DNA of 64,000 nt from Heterotrichella gracilis (Eukaryota > Sar > Xanthophyceae > Tribonematales > Xanthonemataceae), in the NCBI GenBank assembly GCA_032358255.1, contig JAULBX010008883.1, positions 62,001 to 126,000 of the forward strand, written 5' to 3'. This document shows, one piece after another, positions 44,001 to 54,985 of the stretch (position 1 is its first letter; every line of letters starts with the position of its first letter). The translations under genes were made by a program, and so were the position numbers. The notes under the pieces were generated by a model. That model saw only the letters and a program-made list of their open reading frames with translations, had not been told where the DNA came from and did no database searches.

Positions 44001-45227
44001 CATTAGCAGAACCTTGTCGGTGTCACTTTTGGGGGCGATGATGGTATGCGCGCTGTGCCTGACCTCTACCCTTGTTGGTCATTCAGGCGGGAGACGGGGT
44101 ACAAGGAAGTCCAGCACCCAGTGTGCAATGGTACCCTGGGAGTGGGGCCTGGGGCCACCGCCCTGCCTCACGCTTCCAAATCCACAGGCAGCAGCAGCAG
44201 GAGCACACCACACACCAGCACTTCCAGCAACAGTAGCGGTTCCGCTACCGCCTCAGCCATCATGAGTAATGCTTCCAGCATCATCGCGGCAGTGAACAAC
44301 GCCAGTAGGAGCACAGGGTCCGACGTCCCCATCAACAGCACCAGCACCAGCGCCAGCATCAGCGACGCAATCCTCGTCAGCAGTAGCAGCTTCACAGGGG
44401 CCGTCAACAACAACATCAGCGAGGCGTTCATCAGTGGGGCAGGGGCCACTAATGGCAGCACCGATGCCAGCAGCACCAGTAGGGACACCACCAATGGTGC
44501 CACATCAGCATCTGCTGCCGGGGCAAAGGCTGTAGATGATGCGCGGGAAGGGGGGGCATCCGATGGGTCGCTTGCGCGGCGCAGCACGCTGCCAGCTGGC
44601 AACACCACCTCAGGGCTGAATGCCACGCAGAGCGGCAGGGTGGAGTCCCAGGCGCATGCGGTGCGGGACAAAGCAGGCGGCAGTGCAGCCATCGCCAGGG
44701 GGCGGGAGGGGGAAGACGATGACGGGGAGGAGGGTGAAGGGGGCAAGGCGTCGGTTGCGCGGCGATCTGGGGGCGGCGCCAGTGACCGCGGCGGCAGGGC
44801 AGCCGCTGGCAATGAATCCGTGGTAGCGGGTAGCAAGAGCACGGGAGAGGAAGCTGGCTTGGCAGACGCGTCTGGCGGGTTGAATAAGCGCCAATCCTCT
44901 GGGAAGGATGGGTCAGATGGGGAGCGGCGGCAGGGAGGCGGGGGCAGGTCATCAGATGCGCGTGAGGCTGATGGGGTGCAGGATATTGTTGATGCGCTGA
45001 AGGGCAAAGCCAGTACTCGCGATTTTGGGGGTTCAGTGGGGAGAGCGGACGAGGGGGCTGTGCAGGCGCAATCAGCAAAGGGCGGTGATGGGGCTGGGGA
45101 GCGAGGGGTAGGGCGAGGAGGGCGCAGCAGGGTGGATGGTGCAGGGGAGGATGACGAGGATGAAGGGGATGCCGATGACATGAGCAAGCTTGCCATTGAG
45201 AAACGGTTACAAGAGGACAATCACTGA
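38062..45227 (+). CDS. GT29 sialyltransferase-like glycosyltransferase with EGF-like module
   Basis: Twelve exons give 1226 residues: 38062-38241, 38369-38434, 38715-39185, 39317-39749, 40294-40414, 40667-40953, 41200-41441, 41717-41839, 42218-42460, 42919-43102, 43472-43661 and 44087-45227. It is a predicted Golgi type II membrane protein: a basic cytosolic start (RRERKRGK), a membrane anchor at 42-58, then a Ser/Lys/Asp-rich stem of about 460 residues. A Cys-rich EGF-like unit (535-562) opens the globular part. The GT29 L motif follows: CALVGPSASVFNFLKGREID near 648-667, then HDMVMRFDTAP and VGSRT. An S-like motif (LHGVLLALQRCQRVDLYGV) lies near 757-775. A Ser/Asn/Gly and then Asp/Glu-rich tail runs from about 870 to the end. 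Plants and algae are not known to make sialic acid in general, so the donor may be CMP-Kdo or another sugar. Intron 9 carries four copies of the exon 9 border. Confidence 0.85.
42490..42720 (+). repeat. Four tandem copies of the GT29 exon 9 end and donor site
   Basis: The end of exon 9 and its donor (CCTGGTCAAG|GTGGGTGCGGG at 42451-42470) recur at about 42498-42530, 42566-42600, 42625-42665 and, more worn, 42684-42720. The first three keep an intact GTCAAG|GTGGGT. Most carry the lead word GTGCGCAGCATGT before the exon-like part. Intron 9 is built largely from these units. Confidence 0.9.
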
Positions 45228-46660
45228 CTGAGCGACGCGTTTGTGTTGACTCATCTTTTATAATAGTGACCTATTGAAGTGCATCCCAAAGTAACAGGGG
45301 ATATGCTATCATTTCTTGCTGTCAGAAAGAAAGGAAGAAAGGAAAACGCCCACAGTTGGCAGCCAGGCGGGAGGAATCACTTCAAGTAAAACAGGCATCT
45401 GATTCAAGGCCAAAGGCGCTGACTCAACTGTTGACACTGGCAGCACTGTGTGGTGTAGCCTCTTGCTGCAGGAATACCTCAACACCCGCAGCTGCCCTAG
45501 CCTAGTGCTAGCAGTGCTGCAAGTCTGCCATATGCACGGCACATGGTTGCGTGATCGTTCCTTCCAGGTTTATGACCCTGCCTGAGCCTCACTGGCAGTG
45601 ATGCCTCTAGGGAGGCATGCCAATCATCATAATGGCAGTGGTCGGACGCCAAGACAACAGGAGGAACGTCGTGTTAAATTGCCAATATGACAAGGACTTA
45701 AAAGTCCTCACAAACTCCTGCAGCTTTTCTCAGCCTGTAACAGGGCAGCCCGCCTGCACTTGCCGCTCAGCCCACTATCAACGCTCAAATTAAAAGTGCA
45801 ACTAACGATTGATACCAAGCCGAGTCACGGCGGTTTTGGCACTGCTTGTCATATGTTACAAGGTTTGCTGGAGTTTGTTTGGCACAACCAGGAGTCAACT
45901 GCGGCTGGCACTTACCCATCTGTTAGATAGTAAACCCCGCTTAAATAAGCCCTTCAAGGTGCACTAAAACCACAGAGTTGGGTTTCAGAATGTTCAAAGT
46001 TTGCCAGTTAAGGTAAAGCTTGCTTCACCCTGGCAGCTCAATAAAGACATAAGGCACTACAATCAGCAAAAATAGTCATAAGCAGTATTTAACAAGCCTA
46101 TAGGTGCTGCAGGTGGACGCTGACTGCATAGGCACATGTAATAAAAGGGATGACCGTTCACACTGTTGGTACGGAGTGAGTGTTGTTCTGGAAATCCTTA
46201 ACAAAAAAATTGGTCTGGATGGTTCCAGGTTCCAGAACATGAAATTCTCCTCAAGTAACGGTTGCCACCAGTACCAGGCACCACCAGCCGCTGCCAATAA
46301 AAACACGCATTAAAGGCCCAACCACGGGGCTTGCTAGTGGTGCCTTTTCCAAAGTGGAGGAATAAAATTAAATAATAAGGCATTCACGCTTTGCAGTGCA
46401 GGACTTCAGTGCAAAGCCAGCCCTGCCAGCAGAGTCACCCCCTGCTCATATGCTTCATGGTATGGAACCTGGGCGAACAAAGTAGGACCTAGGACTCGGC
46501 AAAACCAGCACGCCTCAGCACTGTGGCAGGCTGTTATATAAATACAAAATGACAACCACGTCAACAACAGCAAGCAGCAATTGAAGGCTAAACGGAGTGT
46601 CCTCGCTACATTGGTATTGTAGCTGATATGCACTACCACAATCATAAACAGGCCTGCTAC
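45228..46660. other. Intergenic region between convergent GT29 and SnRK2 genes
   Basis: GT29 ends at 45227 (plus) and the kinase gene ends at 46661 (minus). A short GAAAGGAAGAAAGG tract is at about 45327-45342. No gene is supported. Confidence 0.55.
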
Positions 46661-47635
46661 CTATATGAACGCGTTTGTGACTATGCGCCTGATCTCCTCC
46701 TCTGGCTGTGTCCCCTCTGGCAAAGGGGAGGCCAGCAGGTGGTCGTTGAGGTTGACCATGCTCTGAGGCAGGTTGGTCCCGAACCAGGGGTGGGCAATGA
46801 TCTCCGCCACGGTGATGCGCTGGTTGACATCTGTTGTCAGGCACCGCGCGATCAGGTCCTGGCACTCCAGGGACACGTGTGCTGGCATGCGGTACTCCCC
46901 CTTGAGTATCCGTGGGTAGATCTCATGCAGGCGCTTGTTCCCAGTGGGTGCGCCATCGCCCTCACGGTAGAAAGGGAAGGTGCCATCCACAAAGGTGTAC
47001 AGCAGCACCCCACATGCCCAGATGTCAGCGGTCTTGCCGTCATATTCGCTGGACATTATGATCTCAGGGGCGATGTAGTCCGGCGTGCCCCCCAGCGTCT
47101 TGGGCCTGGAGTCCAGGTACTCATGCTTGCTGTAGCCAAAGTCACAGATCTTGAGGAACGGGAAGCGCCCCTCAGTCTGGATCAGCACGTTTTCCAGCTT
47201 GATGTCCCTGTTGGCGATGCCCTTGCGGTGGCAGAACTCCAGGCCGATCACCAGCTGCTGGAAGAACCACCTGGCTGTGTCCTCGGGTATGCCTGTGCCC
47301 ACCAGCGCTGGGTTGTGCTTGAAGAAGTAGTCGCACATGTCTCCCCCAGACATGTACTCCATCACGATGGCAATGTGCCTGTCTGCCTGGAACACCTCCA
47401 GGAACTGGACCACGTGTGGGTGCACCACGCACTGCCGGTGGTTGAGCACCTCCCGCAGAAAGCGCTTGCCCTTCTCCACATCCTTCCTCCTGACCTCCAC
47501 AAACTTGATGGCCACAAGCTCCCCCGTGGTCATGTCGACTGCCTTCACGACGTGGCCTGACGAACCGCTCTTAATCTCCTTGAGCAGCTTGTAACGGCCG
47601 TTGAAAAGGACCTGCTGAACAGGTTGCGCTGCCAT
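46661..47635 (-). CDS. SnRK2-like Ser/Thr protein kinase
   Basis: The one intronless protein gene in the window, 324 residues from the ATG at 47635. The frame stays open to an ATG at 47869, which would add 78 residues; the shorter start leaves the usual short lead before the kinase domain. The region matches plant and algal SnRK2 kinases, which act in osmotic, ABA or (in Chlamydomonas) sulphur signalling. SnRK2-type words include KTADIWACGVLLYTFVDGTF and NLPQSM just after the domain. VAIK (Lys44), DFG (165-167) and GTPDYIAPE are present. Two positions differ from the kinase consensus. The first Gly of the loop is Lys (IKSGSSGHV), and HRD reads NRD (142-144), which I think occurs in some algal SnRK2s but cannot confirm. 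After NLPQSM only about 30 residues follow, and the Asp/Glu-rich ABA box of land-plant members is absent. Confidence 0.9.
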   Translation of the reverse strand: MAAQPVQQVLFNGRYKLLKEIKSGSSGHVVKAVDMTTGELVAIKFVEVRRKDVEKGKRFLREVLNHRQCVVHPHVVQFLEVFQADRHIAIVMEYMSGGDMCDYFFKHNPALVGTGIPEDTARWFFQQLVIGLEFCHRKGIANRDIKLENVLIQTEGRFPFLKICDFGYSKHEYLDSRPKTLGGTPDYIAPEIIMSSEYDGKTADIWACGVLLYTFVDGTFPFYREGDGAPTGNKRLHEIYPRILKGEYRMPAHVSLECQDLIARCLTTDVNQRITVAEIIAHPWFGTNLPQSMVNLNDHLLASPLPEGTQPEEEIRRIVTNAFI

Positions 47636-49624
47636 GTGCTGGCTACTGCCATCGCTCCCAGAACTGAGCAGGGTGCTACAGGAGATTCCCGCTGATGATT
47701 GGCACCCCGACATCGCCGCAGTGCACAACAGGGCAGCCTGCATCATAGGAAACGTGGGGCTGGTAAGAGGGGTTTCCTCATACGGGCAGGTGTCGGCTTC
47801 GGCGCCTAAGTTGCAAGCTGTACCGGGGACCAGACCAGAGTCGTGGCGGGTTGCGGTGCACGGTTGCAAGCTTGCGTGCGAACCCAGTTTTGGAACTTGG
47901 TGTGCAACTAGATGGGGCTACGGTGACAGGACAAGCGAGAGCTGTACCAAGACAACTTGTCCTGCTGTGACTGGTTGCACGGCATGCGTTTTTCAGATCC
48001 AAGAACTGATGTGCACCACTTGGAAATTTGGGCAAGCAAGACTTGTCGGCTTAAAAAGCTGTGCACGCCGTCTCACAGAAGCTTGCCTTCGCGTTCTGTG
48101 GGCAAAACGTAGGGCCCATCGGGAATGCTTGGGTGCCAACTGAGCATGTGCAGCAAAATGGAAAGAAACGAAGTGCACCCAGTGCATTGACACAACTTCA
48201 TACCTCAGTAGCACCAGGCAAAGGGACAGTAGTACCCTCTTCACTCGCGTTTGTCCGCAGTAGAGAGAGTTACGCCACTTGCCACGGCCATGGGTGTGGT
48301 GCAATGGGAGTGCACCGTTCACAGTATGGTTCAGGTTGCAGACTTGACGACGGACACCACACTTGAGCAGTGCAAACAGGCGCAGGAGAATGCGTGCGTC
48401 TGCATGCACAGCAGTCTTGTGCCACAGGTTGTGTGGTCGATGTGCCTATAGGCTATCAAACGACGAAACCCATACTTCTGCGAGACGGAGCCTCCTCGCG
48501 CGCACCAGCATGTGATGTTTTCCCGCTTAGATTTTTCTCACAGTAAAATTGACCCCCTGTTATCTTTTATCCTCCTAGGGTTTCTAAAGTTATTTTTTTT
48601 TTTATTAAAAATCCTGGAGATTTCACTCCAGCAAGTTTGTCACAGGTGGCTGAAAGTGCCCAAGAACATTGGCTGACACAAGGTGTCCATACCACATTGA
48701 TCAACCAAGACATAAATCTGGGTGCAGCGCTGCATCACTGGCAGCCAATAAGAAAATGAACCACGCAAGCATACAGATGCCAGGTGCTGCGCACACACCC
48801 AACTGCATACACTGGTGGACAAGAGCGTGTGGTGACCAAAACTGCACAACTTGCAAGCTGCTGTATCCAACAACAACCCACTTGAAGAGCCGTACTGGTT
48901 TGCAAAGGGCAACTCGCCAAAAGGCGTTTCCATTCCAGACAAGAAGTATGATGGTCCTCACTGGAAAATGGACAAAAATCTATATGGACGAAGTCTATCA
49001 CACTGCTTGCACGTACTGGCATGCAGGGGTTTGCCTAAAGGTTCACAAACTCAAAAGAAATACCGGGCCAGGCCATCAGAAGGAGGCTAAATACTTGCAA
49101 AGAAACTGCTTGTGCAGGCCAGCCGCTCTTGACAAATGCCTTGCACGGAGCACAGCAATGTTCACTCCAATTCAGAGTTGCTATGGGTTGCTATTGAAGG
49201 AACGAGAAAGATATGACTAAATTGCAGCACAGGCAATGCATGTGCACTGCACCATCAGCAGGACTGCTGGAAAATGGCAATGGTAGACACAAATAATAAG
49301 ACGTTTCAAAATGAGCATTCACGAGCAGTCGTGACTAGTGCACTGATATCCTACAGGCACCCAACACTCCGTGCAGAGGTGGCCCCTAGTGTTGCTATGG
49401 TACATCCGAAACTTCATCCACTCTGCGTCAGCTCTGTTATACTTCCCTCCTCCCCCCACACATGCGCTCTGTGTTATGCTCCCCTCCTCCCCCCACACTG
49501 CTTCCAAAGCCTGATATCCTCGCAATACAAAATTCTTCTCCTGACATTGAATCATACACAACGCAGATTCACCACGCAGCTAATCCAGGAAAACTGGACT
49601 GGCAGTGCCCACATGGCCATGCGC
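47636..49624. other. Region upstream of SnRK2-like gene
   Basis: The first part (47636-47869) could be an N-terminal extension of the kinase. Beyond it are a long T-run near 48592-48604 and a tandem CCTCCCCCCACAC-type word at 49449-49497. A 183-residue plus-strand open frame at 48669-49220 has no family resemblance and biased Cys/His content. It is not called. Confidence 0.5.
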
Positions 49625-52600
49625 CTAGCGCTGCTGATCATTGGAGTAGCGCTCCCGTGGGCGCCGGTTGGTGACTGTGCGGGCAATGGGCTCCTTGTGG
49701 GGCTCCTGTGAGGCCGCCAGGCTGGCAGCCGCTTCCTCCACTGCAACACAGCCATGGAGACAAATGTCAGAAAAGAAAGATCCTAAAGCAGGTGGCTTGG
49801 TGCATGTGCAGGTAGATGACATGCCTTCCCATAGGCATATGACTTAGCGCGTGCACGCATGCGACTCCTGCAGACAACGTCGCTGCCCCTCCAGGCACAT
49901 ACGCCAACACCCCGCCCACCCACAGCATGTCCACGACACATCACGCACTGCATGCCCAACACATGGCACTCACCCTTGATGCGCTTGAGCTGCTCCAGCC
50001 GCCGCCCATCCTGCCACTCGCCCAGCCTGTCCCACACCTTGGTAAGGCCAATGGTCCGCTCCCAGCCAAAGGGCTTGTTGTCTGTGAACTCCTGGCGCTC
50101 GCTGCTGCCAAAGGTGGCAAACACCGCCGAGCCGGTGAGGAAGAAGAAGACTGAGGGGGCAAACAGGGCCAGGGTCCAGGACTGCGTGTAGTCCAGGAGC
50201 AGGCCTGCAAAGCGGGGAGGGTGTGGGTGAGCTGCATGTAAGGTGGGAGGGGAGGAGGCGCACATGCATAACATGCACTGCCTTCAGAACATGCAGCAGG
50301 AACCAAATGAGAACAGCATGGTAGCCAGTGCTGGATGTACCGGGCAGAGTGCATGCCCCTTACTGCATGCGCCTGCAAGATGCACCTCAAACAGAAACCC
50401 CGCACACCACACCACCACCATTCAGCCCAACAACCCCTCAGAAGGCCCAGCAGATGACAGCACAGCACAGCACATCCTGTACTGCCCTTCATCCCCCAGC
50501 CCCGCTAATCTCCTCACCTGTGGACGCCACCCCGATGATCCCGGGAAGTGCACCGCAGGTGTTGGTCAGCCCCAGCAGGATGGACGCGTACTTCGGGTTA
50601 AGGTCGGCGTGGTTGCAGTACAGGCCTGCCAGGGACAGACTGGACAAGCCCAGGGCAAACGTGATCAGGCCTGCAGCAGCATCAAGGGGTGTCATACATT
50701 GGGACAATCAAAGAAGAAAGGGATGGGGCATACGCTCCTCTGACACCTAACCTTGGCCTCAGCACTGAGGAAATGCACCGCTGGCAAATTGCGCTGCTAC
50801 GGACCGGTGCAGCTTGCCACATGCCACGCAGCTTAAGAGCACAATGACACCCACACACACATTACGCATTCTGGCCCCGCCCAACCGTCCGCATTGCTTA
50901 CCCACTGTGGTTGGCCCGTCCGTGGTGAACAGCGTGGCTGACAGCAGCAGTGCCGGCAGCATGAATGCCGTCACCTGCGCCCCCTTGCGCACAGTCTCAA
51001 TGGGCAGGCCGCGGGCAATGAGCGCATCTGCCGCGGGTCCCACCGCCAGCGACACCACCATGGATGCCATGGGCGGCAGCAGCGACACCTGCGCCGCGTG
51101 CGTGAGGTCCAGCGACAGGGTGTCGGTGAAGTAGGAGGGCAGCCAGGCCAGCATGGTGTAGTGGAACCTGCGGGTACCGGGGTATTGGGGTTAGGGCGAG
51201 TGGTGGTCAAACATGCAACTCAGGGCTGGTGATGCAAGCTTGCAGTGCCACGCAAGTGTACAGAGGCCTAGTGTGTGGAGAAGGGGCGGCATGTGCGCAT
51301 GGCGCAAATCACCATGTTGCCCCACAACCTTTAGACCTGGCCTTAAAGGAATGACGAGTCAGGGCGGATAATGCAACCCAGTGTGGCATGTTGGTGGCGC
51401 AACCTCCTCACTGCCTGCATGTGCACAGAATTGCAACCACTGGTTGCCGCCACACGTTGTACTGCTAAAGCCTTGCAGGTCCATGCAGCTGCGCGCACCA
51501 GTTGTTGACGAAGTGGGTGTAGGCCAGGGCGCGCACGGGTGTGGAGCGCATGAACGCGCGCCAGGGCACTGGGGCAGGCGGGTTGGCTGCGTCGTACTTG
51601 GTGCCCTGCAGCGCCTCACCCAGCTCCGGGTCCTGCTGGGAAATGTCCTTCATCACCCACTCCCACCAGAGCGCCCAGGTCAGCCCTGCATAGCAAGGCG
51701 GGAGTCAGACCTTTAAAGGCAAACTGTAACAGGTGTGCACATGTCGCTTTCCTCCTATTCAAGCGTAACAACCAAGTGGCACTGGGGATACAAAGCCGTC
51801 GAGCATACAAGTGTCAAAGCCCATGCAAACACACACAAAAGCATGCCTGTGGCACATGATTCAATGTCAGCCATCCAAACCGTCAATTCACCCATCACAC
51901 GTACCCACGGCGCCAAACAGGTAGAACACCGACTGCCAGCCGCAGTTCTGGATGAGGCTAGGTGCCACCAGCAGGCCCAGCAGCGAGCCCAGGGGCAGGC
52001 CCGCAAAGATGAAGCTGATGGCCGCTGCGCGCTGCTCGGGAGGGGCGCTGCGAGCCACCATGTCTGTGGCGGCTGAAGGGGCACAGCCCTCGCCCAGCCC
52101 CACCAGGGAGCGAGACAGGCACAGCCCTGCGCATTGGGAATGCCCAAATGTTGCATACACTGGTGCAACACATAAGGGTGCAGCAGGCATGCTCAGCACG
52201 TCAAGCCGCTTGTGCCCAGCCATGTCAGTGCAGCATGCTTTGCCAGTACTGCTCACGTTGCTTGCAGGTCACTTACACGTGTCAATGCACAATGGGGCCT
52301 TGTGGGTGATGATCAACTTCACAAAGCACCAATGCAGGTCTGCTGCTCTCCACACAACCTGTAGTTGGTCAGGGTGCACGCATACTTTCTGGTTTGAGGA
52401 CCCACCTGGAATAGTGCCAGCCAGCAGTGGCACTCCCACAGTGGCCGCCGACCACAGGCCCACACCCTTGGGCAGCACCGTGCGACCCCCGTAGCGGGAG
52501 ATGATGTACCCGCCGGGTATCTGCGACAGCATGTAGCCGAAGAAGAAGGAGGACTGGACCAGGCCAGTGATTGTGGCGCTCCAGCCAAAGTCCTGGGCCA

Positions 52601-53434
52601 TTGGAATGATGGCCACACTGATGTTCACCTTGTCCTGCAAGCCAGCAGGAATAGGACTATCACCAAGAGGGTTCCAGAAAGCGTGTGGCGCAACAACCAA
52701 GGGTGCATTGACCAGATTGTGGCATACGTCAGCTATGGGGATGCACGCTGTGCTGGGACGCGGCTTTATCAATTGAATGCTGTTGTTCCACAGGACTGCA
52801 CGTTGAGGCTTGTAGAGGCTTTGCCAAAATGCACTCGCCTCACCTAACACAGTGAGCATAGAAAAACAGGGCTGCCCCTTCACACCCTCTAGAGTGCACC
52901 GTTGCACCACCACTGTTCACAAAGTGCTGCGACAGAAGCTTACCATGTTGCAGATGACGAAGGCCATACAGGTGGCGAAAATGAGCTTGTTCCTAGACGT
53001 CTGCTGCTCCCACAGGTTCCCAACCTTGCCAGCGACTGCTGGCACCAAGCCCCCGTTGTTGGCCTTGCTAGCCTCTGCCTCCACCTCGTCTTTCCGCTTT
53101 GCATTGCACACCACAGTGCCCACCCTGAGTGTGCGCTTCCCCAACCGAGCAAGCTGCAGCTCCTTAGGTGTGGGACCCAACAGGGCTGACGTAGCTGTCC
53201 ACCTGACCCGCTGTGGCACCGCATGCCCACAGGTTGGAGAACGCCTGTGTAAAAACAGAATTGCTCAATGAAAGTGAGTTCGCAGCTGCCAAACTTAGCA
53301 ATTGTCGTATAACGCAGCTGTTCATGCTCTGGTAAAACTTGGACAGGTGCGACCTTCATTGACAGCACTTACCTAGAACTTCTACAACCTGCTGTGGTCA
53401 GAGCCACAGGCCGTACGCCATGGCACAACTCCAT
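49625..53434 (-). CDS. PHT4/ANTR-type plastid anion or phosphate transporter (MFS)
   Basis: Nine exons give 588 residues: 53434-53373, 53244-52944, 52634-52406, 52126-51905, 51685-51499, 51167-50902, 50670-50518, 50204-49974 and 49740-49625. The first ~60 residues are rich in Arg, Ser, Thr and Ala with almost no acid (MELCHGVRPVALTTAG...), like a chloroplast transit peptide. The MFS core follows, starting RNKLIFATCMAFVICNMDK. The anion:cation symporter signatures are DKVNISVAIIPMA, GYMLSQIPGGYIISRYGGR, RSLVGLGEGCAPSA and NNWFHYTMLAWLPSYF. About twelve membrane segments fit. Plant PHT4 proteins carry phosphate, or ascorbate or glutamate in related members, across plastid or Golgi membranes. 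The exact substrate and membrane are inferred, not seen. The C-terminal ~70 residues after the last membrane segment are hydrophilic. Confidence 0.88.
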
Positions 53435-54985
53435 ACCGACGAATATTTTCTCAGTCCCACAAGGCCCTCGAGCTTTAGATGTAGACGCTCTATTGGCGAA
53501 ATCGCCCAAACGGCCGAGCACCCAATCTACCTTTTGAAAGTAGCAGGGCACCCAACTGCGGTTATTAGCGCTAAAACTAGAGAGCAAGTGGGTGTCTACC
53601 ACGGTTCCAATAGTTTTCTTACAAGGGACTTGCAGCACCGGGGCTAACAAAGACGGCAAGTTGAAAACGAGCACCCGCAGCACTGACAGAATATGCAGCA
53701 ACCAGAACACTTGCTAGGAGTGATAAGGCGATCGTGGCAAGCTGAGACTTTGGATATGCCAAAGCACACCGGGATCCTTGGCTTTTATATCAGAATAGCC
53801 AAGGCCAGCTGCGAGAACCTGCTTGGCTTTTGACGGGGCGTTCCTTTTGTATCCAGGGCTTGGCAGCGAATAAAACAACGTGCACCAACTGGACCGACAG
53901 TTTGTGTGTGTGTATGACAGACGAGGCAAGGGGGTTGTAGATACCATGAAAACGGGTGAGCCAGCACGTGCTTTGGTGCACGTGCGTGGTAGCTGCGCAA
54001 GGGGATTCATTGTAAGCTGGTAAGCACAGCAACAAAGTGTCAGCCCAGGTATCACTGGTGCAAACCCTGGTCAAGGGTATACTGGTGTATCCACATATGT
54101 GTTCCGTTGCATCGTTGCCCAAAGGGGAGAAACCACTGCACTCTGCAGTGGCCTATCGGCCGTGCCAAGCCACATGGTGTGAACCAATCCATGACCATGC
54201 GGCCTACTTTGCACCTAGAACACGGCAACGTAAATTGGGCATGGCATGTTTCCTTGCAAAGGATATCCCAGGTTCGTTGTCGTTCCCAATAACTTGGCAA
54301 AGTTACAGCCAGATTGCAGATCAAATCGCAGAACACCGACCAGAGCCAAACAGGGAAAAAGACAAAGTCACTGCCAAGGCATGATGTAACTTGTCATGGC
54401 ACAAGGAACCGTGTACATTGCGCTGCAAAATTCAAAGTGAGACCGTGCCACATCGGCAGTACTTTGCTACTCTGTATAACCTATATACTAGGGAAAATAC
54501 CATTATGATAACAATCACAATCACCGGCACGAGCTGACACTGCAACAGGGAGAGCCCCAAATACGTTTAGGGATTTGTAAGCCCTGGCCTGTGACAGACA
54601 AAGCGGATCAATCAATGAAAACCCCCATGTCAACTACTGTAAAAATCTGGCCCCATGCACTTTTCTCAACCAGTGCGCACATTGCGTGAGTTAACGCGCC
54701 CGAGGATGTCTGTGTCACCAGAACATGCCAGTGTGCTTGACACCCCTGGCAACGTGTGAAACAACCAAGCGCCTGCGGTACTGTGTGTCCCCCGAGTATG
54801 TAGCGCACAGTGGTTGAGATCGTGTATCGCAGGCTTGAAGAATATCCACTGAGCAGGCAGCGCTGAAATGAGAGGGGCAGGGCAGGGATCTGACTTGGCA
54901 AGGTGGGCGTCGCGTGGGCCTGAGCATCGCTCGAGCATCATCTGTTGGCTGTCAGCTGGCTGCTCTCGCGGCCATCAGTCCACAC
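53435..54985. other. Intergenic region upstream of PHT4-like gene
   Basis: This lies between the transporter start (53434) and the stop of the mitochondrial carrier (54986), both on the minus strand. Several short open frames occur on both strands, but none has recognisable domains, splice structure or codon pattern. No repeat or RNA gene was identified. Confidence 0.5.

Noticed and set aside
44168-45220. 350-residue minus-strand open frame
   Set aside because: It is the antisense of the low-complexity GT29 tail, which stays in frame with the upstream catalytic exons. Repetitive Ser/Asp codons leave long open antisense frames.
46628-47560. 310-residue plus-strand open frame
   Set aside because: Antisense of the SnRK2-like kinase gene, whose own frame shows clear kinase motifs.
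48669-49220. 183-residue plus-strand open frame
   Set aside because: Cys/His/Lys-rich with no domain, no splice context and no neighbouring frame to extend it.
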